From: Mya arenaria
Lineage: Eukaryota; Mollusca; Bivalvia; Myida; Myidae
DNA length: 64,000 nucleotides
NCBI RefSeq assembly: GCF_026914265.1
Contig: NC_069125.1
Span: forward strand, 8,783,117 to 8,847,116
Reading direction: 5' to 3'
In this document: positions 35,101 through 44,100 of the stretch, one piece after another
Layout: every line of letters begins with the position of its first letter
Numbering within the stretch: the stretch's first letter is position 1
Position numbers and translations under genes: made by a program
Notes under the pieces: generated by a model
What the model saw: the letters and a program-made list of their open reading frames with translations, nothing else
Database searches by the model: none
What the model was told of the DNA's origin: nothing

Positions 35101-37780
35101 CATCTAAACCAGCCTTCTTCACATCAACTCCACTCCCATCCAAACCAGCCTTCTTCACGTCAACTCCACTCCCATCTGATCCAGCTTTCTTCAAGCCAAA
35201 TCCACTCCCATCAGATCCAGCATTCTTAATGCCAACTCCCCTTCCCTCAGATCCAGCCCGAACATAGAGGCTTTCACTCATTGAACTGTCACTCACAAAC
35301 TCTTCAATAGCCTCTAGGTCGTAATCTAAAAAAGAAAAAAAATGTAAGGTTTTTGCTCTGCTTGCTATATAATGATACTAATGATCAATATCTTAACCAG
35401 TTCATGAAAAAATATTGCTTAATGTCTAAGAGATTGAATAAAGACTGTTTTTAAACAGTGTTGTTTAAACCCATGCCTATCATTCTGTTTCACTGCAGAA
35501 TATAACATGGGAAAATAGGCTAGCCATAATTCTAAAAGCATGAATATTCTAATTCAACCATAGCTGAGGTGTGTCTCAGCTGGCATTAATTAAATGTCAA
35601 GAGTACAATGACTGAGGTTTTTAATTTCAATTTATCAAGGGTAAAAATAGTTGGCTTGGTCAGTCATCAATGGAGTTATGAATAGATTGGGCATGAAAGA
35701 TAGTGAAACAACATGAAAGTTAGAAAGTCAATATGATACTAATATTGTAATCCTTGACACCATATGTTATTTTGCTAAACAGGACATTACCCTCTCATAT
35801 AAACTTTGTTTAATTAAATATGATGTTTTGTACTTTTTCTTATGTTTCAGAATTACATTTACATTGTTTGTAAATATTTTGAATTTGATGATAAGCTGTA
35901 AATGCTTAGATTGAAAATAATAATTATGTTATCATATGTTAGTAACAAATAAAATATGTTCTAAAAGTACCTTTACTGAGATAAGTCTCTATTTGGATCT
36001 CACTTATTTTTCTAGACCCTCTTAATTCTTCTAAGTAATCACTGTCAAGCTTGGCTGGGAATGTTTGTTGTTCACTGAGCACCTTGGCGTAACTAGCCTT
36101 GGCTGTCGCATTAAAACCCCTCGCTGAAAAAACAAACAGTTTAAATATTATATATTTTACATTGACGGTGAAGGAAGTTGTGATAACTTATACTAAGTCA
36201 CTCTCGTTGGCATGATGTTGCGCGAGAATGTGGTCTAGTGTTGTGGGGGAAACTGGAGTACCCGCAGAAAACCCACTTATCTGTCTTGGTAAACACTAAC
36301 CAAACTCACATGCCCCCAGGCTGGGAAACGAAACCCTGGTTGGCTAGGTGAGAAGCGAGTGCGCTAACCACTGAGCTAACCAGACAACCAAATAAATAAA
36401 TAGTTATGGTCTCTTAAACAAAACAAATAGGGTACAGATTAGCAATTCAGTATAAATGTTCATCACTGAATAGTGTCCATCACAATTCACATGTATACAG
36501 AGTATCAAGAGTGGATATTGAAATTGGATTCCTTATTAAAGATAATGGACCAATTGTTTAGACCTTTGTTAAAGTTAACATCGTTGTTAATCTTCATCTA
36601 AAATAAATCTGACCCGGTCGGTAGAATTACCGAAATCCCGAAATTCTGGTAAATACCGAAATCCCCTTTCATTTTCATAGGTATATATTGTTTTCTTTTA
36701 TACGCCAGGATTTCATACTTTATTGTGTTCGAATGTTGTATGCCGTAATTGTTGGAGGTTGGAGGTTCTGGATTGTGTCCATCTAAATTTAACATTTTTG
36801 GCGCATACATTGATGTCATTTTTGCTTCGACTGACTTTTTTTGTAGAGGAACATGTTCAAAGTAACATTCAATTTCGGTCGGTGGAATTGTTGGAGGTTG
36901 GAGAGGGGTGTGGGTGGGGGTGCTGGTCGTGGTGACTTAAACCCGGGACCCCCTTTCATTTACATAAGTTCATACAAAAGAAGAGTATACTAGGAGGTAA
37001 TTATTGGAAGTTGGAGAGGGGTGGAGAAGTCGGAGGAGGGGTGGGGGTTGTGGTGACTAAAACCGGGACCCCCTTTCATTTTACATAAGTTCATACAAAA
37101 GAAGAGTATACTAGGAGGTAATTGATGAAGGTTGGAGAGGGATGGAGAAGTCGGAGGAGCGGTGGGGATGGGGGTTGTGGTGAATAAAACCCGGGACCCC
37201 CTTTCATTCGCATACGTTGATAAAAAAAAAGAGTATACTAGGAGGTAGTTGTTGGAAGTAAGAGAGGGGTGGAGAAGTCGGAGGAGGGGTGGGGGTGGGG
37301 GTTGTGGTGACTAAAACCCGGGACTCCTTTTCATTTTACATAAGTTCATACAAAAGAAGAGTATACAAGGAGGTAATTGTTGGAGGTTGGAGAGGGATGG
37401 AGACGTCAGAGGAGGGGTGGGGATTGGGGTTGTGGTGAATAAAACCCGGGACCCCCTTTCATTTGCATACGTTCATACATTTAAGAAGAGTATACGTTCA
37501 TACAAAAGAAGAGTATACGAGGAGGTAATTGTTTAACTCTAACATAAAAATGCCCATAATATATTGTACATAGCTATAAAAGACAAACAACATTCAAGCA
37601 ATTCTTTGAAAGGAATTTCAGATTTTTTTTTATCTTCAATGGTTTTAACGATCCGAAATATGCATATCCGAATGTTCAACTACTTAAGTGAAATTAAGTC
37701 TTACCTTTAAACTCTAGATAGTTAATTATATTGGATTGGTCAGATATTTCAAACCGAATGTTCAGTAGAGCGACTTTCAT
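16739..37780 (-). CDS. BRAP: BRCA1-associated protein (BRAP/IMP), RING and ZnF-UBP E3 ubiquitin ligase
   Basis: Seventeen exons in transcript order: 37705-37780, 35971-36123, 34945-35325, 34067-34147, 31542-31680, 30050-30160, 29034-29112, 27965-28078, 27235-27300, 26599-26681, 24845-24920, 23049-23116, 21203-21383, 20374-20463, 19506-19619, 18236-18382, 16739-16921. They sum to 2142 nt, 713 aa (human 592), and every junction keeps phase. N-terminus [15 protein letters not shown]; a 14-residue repeat tract lies about 90-203. The BRAP2 RRM-like domain spans about 254-370 ([38 protein letters not shown]). RING-H2 ligands are C393, C396, C412, H414, H417, C420, C429, C432. ZnF-UBP follows (CMKCG 446-450, [13 protein letters not shown] 457-469). 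A coiled coil covers about 537-680 (EQLRDVMFY) and the tail is basic. Human BRAP restrains Ras-MAPK signalling by inactivating KSR1 scaffolding and retains NLS cargo in the cytoplasm. Exons 10, 11 and 15 have tandem partial copies in the adjoining introns. Confidence 0.96.
17160..17194. repeat. AAT microsatellite
   Basis: About eleven AAT/ATA units, probably the tail of the LINE fragment. A GAT/ATG-rich stretch follows at about 17320-17400. Confidence 0.85.
17160..17700 (-). mobile_element. 5'-truncated LINE, 3' end only
   Basis: On the minus strand 17673-17461 reads as the end of a LINE polyprotein: [19 protein letters not shown] then [19 protein letters not shown], a common C-terminal signature. 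A 3' UTR follows, ending in a (TAT)n run at 17160-17194, as in LINEs with microsatellite tails. It is inserted in BRAP's last intron, same strand as the gene. Confidence 0.7.
18930..19505. repeat. Decayed ~91-bp array of BRAP exon 15 3' half plus splice donor
   Basis: CCTGGGTGCACTTCTTCTC, the exon 15 end with its donor, recurs at about 18941, 19031, 19122, 19213, 19304 and 19395 before the true exon at 19506. The copies are adjacent to CATGTGTTTATCCTTGATGG and GGTTCATGTGCACTA, also exon-derived. The unit is about 91 bp, not a multiple of three, and copies drift with distance. Still older traces lie at 18.54-18.93 kb. Confidence 0.85.
21564..21668. mobile_element. Palindromic MITE, copy 1
   Basis: Arms of 37 bp (AGTTAGATGACATGAAGAGA at left, reverse complement at right ending GTCATCTAACT) enclose a 30-bp loop with GGCGGAGTGAGCGTAGCGAA. 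Right of it, TAGAATACAACCTCAC (from about 21673) and GTAGGTTGTATTCTCAAC (to about 21848) look like a second pair of inverted ends, so the element may extend to about 21850. Confidence 0.8.
22088..22555. mobile_element. hAT-type MITE (468 bp, 8-bp TSD)
   Basis: GTTTCTAC is repeated exactly at 22080-22087 and 22556-22563. Ends are TAGGGATAAAACGATGATCG and, reverse-complemented, TAGGGATTGAAAATCGGACC. The interior is rich in ATCGATTAT-like motifs. The 8-bp duplication fits the hAT superfamily. A distant relative is at 54.3-55.1 kb. Confidence 0.85.
23175..23410 (+). mobile_element. tRNA-derived SINE, fairly complete copy
   Basis: The head GGTTGTCTAGTTAGCACAGT then GGTTAGCG resembles a tRNA A box, and GGGTTTGATTCCTGCC a B box. 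The body ends with CGAGAGTGACTTGGTTATCA and an AAATAAATAA tail. The copy at 36.17-36.39 kb is inverted and shares head, body and tail. Confidence 0.85.
23617..24720. mobile_element. Tandem-core element with ~147-bp units in a three-unit higher-order repeat (copy C)
   Basis: The head AACAAGAGCACCGCGAAACG opens it. Six core units follow with TTTGAGGTACGGACCTGGAA or a close variant at about 23795, 23944, 24090, 24231, 24387 and 24534. Units 1 and 4 share AAGCATGCTTGACAAATCC, whereas 2, 3, 5 and 6 share ATTGCGCGCGACACATCC. A three-unit block of ~437 bp was therefore duplicated. It ends in a GGACGGACGG tract. It lies in a BRAP intron. Confidence 0.85.
24960..25200 (-). pseudogene. Two decayed tandem copies of BRAP exon 11
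   Basis: About 24995-25070 repeats CTCCTCCGGAGTCCGACTGT and the acceptor side TGGCAACTTAAATAAATG of exon 11 (24845-24920) and its flank. A second copy covers about 25130-25200 (TTCTCCTGAGTCTGACTGTA). Between them the intron block GGACATTATGCCGGCACTTC is also repeated. Both copies carry indels and lost cysteine codons, so they cannot replace the exon. They lie between the exon 10 array and the true exon 11. Confidence 0.8.
25385..26681 (-). repeat. 81-bp array of BRAP RING exon 10 with splice donors (16 units)
   Basis: The first unit in transcript direction is exon 10 itself (26599-26681). Fifteen more follow, each encoding a version of [20 protein letters not shown]. The unit spans most of the exon, the AG|GTATGTAG junction and the first bases of the intron. 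81 bp is 27 codons and the minus frame stays open throughout. Ten unit boundaries keep GT after the AG and six read AG|TTGTGTAG, without a donor. Some units lose a zinc ligand ([14 protein letters not shown]). The opposite strand is also open for most of the length, which I regard as a by-product. Confidence 0.95.
27600..27935. mobile_element. Decayed tandem-core-type element fragment
   Basis: AACTAGTTCATCAAGGTGCT opens a stretch with GCACTTCTTCTCATTGCCAT, TTTCAATCCCATCAGTA and GTAGTTTTGAAGTTATTCCA, which recur in the copies at 5.5 and 57.65 kb. It is a single-unit, degraded relative. Confidence 0.5.
30420..30692. repeat. 60-bp minisatellite of a tRNA-like segment
   Basis: About four units contain TGTCATCCTGGTTGGGTTTG then AACACACTTTCTCTTTTGTG, with GAGAGGCCGACACC. 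The middle three are nearly identical. GGGTTTGAACAC resembles a tRNA B box, so the seed may be a SINE. It lies in BRAP intron 5. 60 bp is a multiple of three, which opens frames on both strands. Confidence 0.9.
31840..33380. repeat. 84-bp minisatellite in BRAP intron 4
   Basis: About 17 units of TGGAAGGGTGATGCACCCAG, CCCTTTTATCGTGGCACCCC, CATGGAGGCCAGCATGTGCA and CCCTACTGTCTACATTA. Units are near-identical from 32.57 to 33.34 kb and degrade toward 31.84 kb. One stretch (32110-32225) is interrupted by unrelated sequence. Long frames on both strands follow from the 28-codon period and are not called genes. Confidence 0.92.
33934..34020. repeat. Perfect 34-bp inverted repeat near BRAP exon 4 donor
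   Basis: Arms 33934-33967 (TAATTCCAAACCTAAAATTA then TAATACCAAAAATA) and 33987-34020 are exact reverse complements around a 19-nt loop. The near edge is 46 bases inside the intron from the exon 4 donor at 34066. Confidence 0.9.
34945..35240 (-). repeat. Coding 42-bp repeat in BRAP exon 3
   Basis: About eight tandem 14-residue units, close to [12 protein letters not shown] plus two residues, lie inside the frame of exon 3. The most identical units are at 35080-35170. The repeat is absent from human BRAP as I recall it, and it explains much of the extra length. Confidence 0.85.
36165..36389 (-). mobile_element. tRNA-derived SINE, inverted copy in BRAP intron 1
   Basis: On the minus strand from 36389 it reads GGTTGTCTGGTTAGCTCAGT, then GGTTAGCGCACTCGC, B-box-like GGGTTTCGTTTCCC, and the tail GTGACTTAGTATAAGTTATC. 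It matches the copy at 23175 throughout. Confidence 0.85.
36890..37530. repeat. ~125-bp G-rich tandem repeat in BRAP intron 1
   Basis: CCGGGACCCCCTTTCATT recurs at about 36940, 37065, 37190, 37320 and 37450, each followed by CATACAAAAGAAGAGTATAC and a GGAGGAGGGGTGGGGGT tract. A degenerate first unit starts near 36610. The G-rich strand is the + strand. Confidence 0.85.
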
Positions 37781-38135
37781 CTCTCAAACGGCTCAAATGC
37801 CGCTATAACACTAAATATTGTGGTTTTCTATGTCTTCGGTTTTTCCACTCAAAGAATTATGAAATAATTAGACGAAAATATTTTTAAGAAGTTGATTAAA
37901 AAACGTCATTTTTTGTGGATGAATTGTGCAACTCTGTAAAGTACATTGACAGATTAACAGACAATTGTTTTTATTAGTGAAATTGGGTTATTCCTTAGTT
38001 TAAAAGGGGTTATTTCAATATATAATTCAAATAAAGCTTTCGTCCTACAAAATTACATTGTTGATCAACATACATGTACATTGTTTTGACAGTTGATATG
38101 TCAAAGTGGATGGTACCAACGTGGTGTCTGCAAAC
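37781..38135. promoter_or_regulatory. Candidate bidirectional promoter between BRAP and QPRT
   Basis: Only 355 bp separate the two divergent start codons, so both 5' UTRs and core promoters must fall here or in upstream exons not seen. It is A/T-rich with no clear TATA box or CpG cluster. The role is inferred from arrangement alone. Confidence 0.6.
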
Positions 38136-41100
38136 ATGACAACTAAATCAGATAACGACATTCTCAAAGGGATTCATAATCCTGACATTTCACACGTTTT
38201 GCATCCTTTGACAATTCGTCATTTAGCCAGGGAATGGTTAAAAGAAGACGCCCCGAATTTTGACTATGGGGGATTTGTTGTGGGTGAAAAAGAGGAGACC
38301 GCTGTGTTGCTCTTGAAATCTGAAGGTGTTCTTGCGGGCAAACCTTTCTTTGATGCTATATTTAAAGAGCTCGATTGCACTGTAACTTGGAATATTCCTG
38401 AAGGTACTTTCCTTACACCAGTGAACGCAGTTGCAACCGTATCGGGAAAGGTTAGGCAAATTCTGCTCGGGGAAAGGGTGGCGCTTAACATCATTACACG
38501 TGCTAGTGGAATCGCATCTGCAGCCAAAAGAATTCGGACTACTGTGGAAGATCTTGGTTGGCATGGAGAAGTTGCAGGAACGAGAAAGACCACCCCCGGT
38601 TTTAGAATGGTTGAAAAGTATTCCTTGCTGGTGGGCGGTGTCTCTACGCATCGATACGATCTGTCTTCTATGATAATGCTAAAAGATAACCACATATGGA
38701 CAGCCGGTAGCATTACCCAGGTATGGATTTTGGAAGAATTTTATCTGATATTTGTTTAAAGATTATAAGTCACTTTGTTAGAGTTAATCACTTAACAGCT
38801 GATGATTGAGCTACCGTAATTTCTGCTAACTATGGTATCTAGTTGAAGAGCTCTTATTCTTTCGCAAGCGATATAATATGTTAGGATAGACTCTTTGTAT
38901 CACAGAAAAACTATAAACTGGCAAACAACGAATTCGGACAAACAATTTGTCACTATATAATATCAGTACAGAGAACGTTTTCGTCATAAAATTATTATTA
39001 CAAACACATTCGAGTCAGAATATTTTTTTTTAGAATTCGACTTAAAGAATCAAACAAAAATATACCAAATTCAAATGTCCTTCAGGTACACATTTCCGAG
39101 TGCGAGTATAAATAAGCTTAAACAATAATAGTAATGGGTTGTCGTTGTTGAGTTTATAAAGGTCTGCCCGCGCCCTATAGTGGCTGCATTATGGCTTGAC
39201 CCCGTCACATCCCCTAGTGTGACTGAAACATATTTTTGATGACATGGGGGGGGGGGGTATTCCCACCGTTTTGTGGGATAATCGCCAAATTAGTAATTTT
39301 GAACCCCATATGCCACTAATAGTAATGGGTGGGTGTGTAAGCTTAATTATACTCGCACTCGGGCCTTCCCCATTCGGCGAGTGCTCCGATAAGATTGTTA
39401 GGGGTCGAACTTGCGATCCCTTGATAAACAGTGAAATGTCTTATCTCTGGAGTCCATGTACATGCATTCATAGTTCGACTTCATTGAGACAACGCTTCAG
39501 ACTGGCAGGCGTCAAAATAATACCCTTCTAGCTACTTACCGTTTTAAGGTCATTCTTTAAATGGTTATTACTTACTTTTCAACATTTAAGGAGGCTAAAA
39601 ATTTAGGCCTGCGTTCGTCGCGTCGCGGCACGTGTATCCCGCGTCCAGTCATATCACAAAATTATTATTGTGAAGATACAGCTGAACTGCTAACATTACA
39701 TCTGTGTCTTCACAGCAATTATTTTGTGCTGTATGTAGCACCAAAAGTTTTTCACATACATGCCTGGAACTTCATAGGTACTCTGGTCCGCATGGGCTGT
39801 TGTGCACCTGCCATTTCTTTCACATTTCACTCCACTCCACTTTTAACCATTACCTAAGTCCAGGCGGCGCCTTTGAGTATTCATCACGTGACTGGTAGTT
39901 CTAGAGGATTTTAATTTTAACGTTAATAATTTTAAATCTGTAAAAAAGTCATAAATTGCAAAAAGTGGATTGTTGTTGTTTTTTTCTTTTCACTTCAATA
40001 GCTTTGTGTGCACTTTAAATACTGGCCACTGTTGATTTTCATAAATATATGGCAAAATAACCAAAATATAACACTAAAATCGACTAAGATCATTGTGGAA
40101 ACGGGCCCCTGGTGACCCCATATTATTTGGTATCACTTGAAAGCGTTTCGTGTGGATACAAAGAAAATGTAACATGTGCATGTACAGTCGAACCCCTTTG
40201 GCTCTAACTCCCATGGACCGGCGAAATACCTCGAGCCTCGAAAAATTCGAGCCAAGCGGGAAAACTTTACTTCAGTAAAAAGAAACCGGACCTTTATATT
40301 CAGTTCGAGCCAACGAGGAATTCGAGCCAAGCGAGTTCGAGCCAACGGGGTTCGACTGTAAATAATATAACATACAAGTCGTTTTAGCCTTCAAAGCTTG
40401 TAAAATATATATCACCAACCGGCTAGATTTCAGTTGAAATAAAAACAAAACAAATTACAATTTTTGAAAATAAATAAATATGAGGTTCTTTCAGTTATTG
40501 GTCTTATATAATTGTGATCAGCAATATATCAGTATACACCATTCAATTGATATCAACATTTGTATTGGGTCACCAAGCATCAACATTTAGCATGAATTTT
40601 TTTACTGCAGCTGAGCTATCAGAGATTACTTGTGGGTCGGGATTCCTTCACATAGACTTAATTTGGTATGGCCTTAATCGGCTTCAAACATTGGAATTAA
40701 AAAGCACGGATTCAGCTAGACACATTCAAACAGTCTAGTTTAATAAATGCGTACACAATCAATCGTATTTGTAAGTTCAAGTTTATCTGTCGTACTCTAC
40801 AACAAATATATATTATACAACAAACGTTCGTCTTGATCTCCGCAACCGTGATCAATATTCCATATATATTTTGCTGCATCTTACATTCATGCATTGCCAT
40901 AAACAATTTGTGTGCCATTTGATTTAATGTATTGGAAACTATCCGTTTAAATTTTAATCAGAAAAATTGAATATTGAATAAATTAGCCATTTAACAACTT
41001 CCATAATTATTCGACCTTTTATCTGAAAACTTAATGCGAATTTATGCGACTTAACGAGTATTATAAATTTTAAACGGTATTTTCATTTTATAATTTATAA

Positions 41101-44100
41101 AACGTTTAGGTTTTAACAAAACCTGAGTGAGCATTTGAATATTAAACTTATCTCAAATAAAGAGGATACAAATACACACACAAACACATGTTTGCCTCCC
41201 GTCTAGTCATTTCCTCAAACAATGACACATATTTCTTTGTGCATATTTCATATCTGTCAAAGTGTAAGACTTGGAAGTAGGTGCTGCCTCTCTTCCGAGC
41301 TGCCTCTCGCCCTCTCTTCCAAGCTGCCTCTCACCCTCTCTGGCCGTCTCCTCAAAGCTGCCTCTCGCCCCCTCTCGCCGTCTCTTCAAAGCTGACTCTC
41401 ATCTCCTTTAGCCGTCCCTTCCATACTACCTCTCGCCTCATTTCGCCCTCTCTTCAAAGCTGCCTCTCGCCCTCTCTTCCAAGCTGCCTCCCGCCCTCTT
41501 TTACTAGCTGCCTCTCTTCCAAGCTACCCCCACCCTCTTCTAAGCTGCCTCTCGCCCCCTCTTCCAAGCTGCTTCTCGCCCTCTATTCTAAGAAGCGTAT
41601 TGCTCTCTCTTCCAAGCTGCCTCTCGTCGTCTCTTGCAAGCTGCCTCTCGAACTCTTTTCCAAGTTGCCATTCGCCCTCTCTTCCGAGCTGCCTTTCGCC
41701 CTCTCTTCCAAGCTGCTTCTCACCCTCTCTCGCTGTCTCCTCAAAGCTGCCTCTCGCCCCTCTCGCCGTCTCTTCAAAGCTGACTCTCATCTCCTTTAGC
41801 CGTCCCTTCCATACTACCTCTCGCCCCATTTCGCCACCTCTTCAAAGCTGCCTCTCGCCCTCTTTTCCAAGCTGCCTCTCGCCCTCTCTTACTAGCTGCC
41901 TCTCGCCCTCTCCCGTCCTCTCTTCCAAGCTGCCCCCCCTCTCTTCTAAGCTGCCTCTCGCCCCCTCTTCCAAGCTGCTTCTCGCTCTCTATTCTAAGAA
42001 GCGTCTTGCTCTCTCTTCCAAGCTGCCTCTCGTCGTCTCTTGCAAGTTGCCTCTCGCCCTCTCTTCCAAGTTGCCATTCGCCCTCTCTTCTAAGCTGCCT
42101 CTCTTCCAAGCTGCCTCTCGCCCTCTCTTCCAAGCTGCTACTCGCCTTCCAAGCTGCAGCTCGCCCTCTCTACCAAGATGATTCTTGCGAACTCTCTTCC
42201 ATGCAGCCTCTCGCACTCTCTTTCAAGTTGCGTATTGCCCTCTGTTCCAAGCTACCTTTCGCCCTCTCTTTCAAGCTGCCGCTCGTCCTCTATTCCAAGC
42301 TGCCTCTCGCCCTCTCTTTCAAGCTGCCTCTCTTCCAAGCTGCCTCTCTATCAAGCTGCCTCTCGCCCTCTCTTCCTGGCTGCCTCTCGACATCTCTTCC
42401 AAGTTGCCTCCCGCCCTCTCTTACAAGCTGCCTCTCGCCCTCTCTTACAAGCTGCCTCTCGCCCTATCTTACATGCTGCCTCTCGCCCTCTATTTCAAGT
42501 TGCCTCCCACCCTCTCTTCCAAGCTGCCTCTCGCCCTCTCTTCCAAGCTGCCTCCCGCCCTCTCATACAAGCTGCCTCTAGCTATTTATCGCCTTCTCAT
42601 ACAAGCTGCCTACTGCCTTCTCTTCCGAGCTGCCTCTGGCCCTCTCTTCCAAGCTGCCTCTCGCCCTCTCTTACAGGCTGCCTCTCGCCCTCACTTACAA
42701 GCTGCCTCTCGCCCTCTCTTCCAAGCTGCCTCTCACCCTCTCTTCAAAGCTGCCTCTCGCCCTCTCTTCCAAGCTGCCTCTAGCCCTCTCTTACAAGCTG
42801 CCTCCCGCCCTCTCTTCCAGGCTGCCTCCAACCCTCTCAATCAAGATGCCTCTCGCTCTCTCTTACAAGCTGCCTCTCACCCTCTCTTCCATGCTGCCTC
42901 TCGCCCTCTCTTCCAAGCTGCCTCCCGCCCTCTCTTCCAAGCTGCATCCCGCCCTCTCTTCCAAGCTGCCTCCCGCCCTCTCTTCCAAGCTGCCTCTCGC
43001 CCTCTCTTCCAAGCTGCCTCTCGCCCTCTCTTCAAAGCTGCCTCTCGCCCTCCCTTACAAGCTGCCTTTCGCCATCTCTCGCCCTCTCTTACAAGCTGCC
43101 TCTCGCCTCCGCCCTCTCTTCCAAGCTGACTCCCGCCCTCTCTTCTAAGCTACCTCTCGCCCTCTCTTCCAAGCTGCCTCTCGCCCTCTCTTCCAAGCTG
43201 CCTTTCGTCCTCTCTTACTAGCTGCCTCTCGCCCTCTCTTACAAGCAGCCTCTCTTCCTAGCTGCCTCCCACCCTCTCTTCCAAGCTGCCTCTCGCCCTC
43301 TCTTTCAAGCTGCCTCTCGCCCTCTCTAACAAGCTGTCTCTCGCCCTCCAAGCTGCCTCTCGCCCTCTCTTCCAAGCTGGCTCTCGCCCTCCAAGCTGCC
43401 TCTCGCCCTCTCTTCCATGTTGCCTCTCGCCCTCTCTTCCAAGCTGCCTCTCGCCCTCTCTTACAAGCAGCCCCTCTTCCTAGTTGCCTCCCGCCCTCTC
43501 ATCCAAGCTGCCTCTCGCCCTCTCTTCCAAGCTGCCTCTCACCCTCTCTTCCAAGCTGCCTCTCGCCCTCTCTTACCAGCTGCCTCTCGCCCTCTCTAAC
43601 AAGCTGTCTCTCGCCCTCCAAGCTGCCTCTCGCCCTCTCTTCCAAGCTGCCTCTCGCCCTCCAAGCTGCCTCTCGCCCTCTCTTCCATGTTGCCTCTCGC
43701 CCTCTCTTCCAGGCTTCCTCTCGCCCTCTCTTCCAAGCTGCTCCTGCCCTTTCTTCCAAGTTGCCTCCCGCCCTCTCTTCCAAGCTGCCTCTCGCCCACT
43801 CTTCCAAGCTGTCTCTCGCCCTCTCTTCCAAGCTGCCTACCGCTCTCTATTCCAAGTTGCTTCCCGCCCTCTCTTCCAACCTGCCTTCCGTCCTTTCTTC
43901 CAAGTTGCCTCCCGCCCTCTCTTCCAAGCTGCCTCCCGCCCTCTCTTCCAAGCTGCCTCTCGCCCTCTCTTCCAAGCTGCCTCCCGCCCTCTCTTCCAAG
44001 CTGCCTCTCGCCCTCTCTTCCAAGCTGCCTCCCGCCCTCTCTTCCAAGCTGTCTCTCGCCCTCTCTTCCAAACTGCTTTCGCCGTCTTTTCCAAGCTGCC

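Noticed and set aside
38106-38135. Upstream GTG start extending QPRT by ten residues
   Set aside because: GTG initiation is not expected in an animal gene, and ATG at 38136 gives a normal N-terminus.
38238-38713. Two minus-strand frames antisense to QPRT exon 1
   Set aside because: They are shadows of a conserved coding exon; their translations have no family resemblance.
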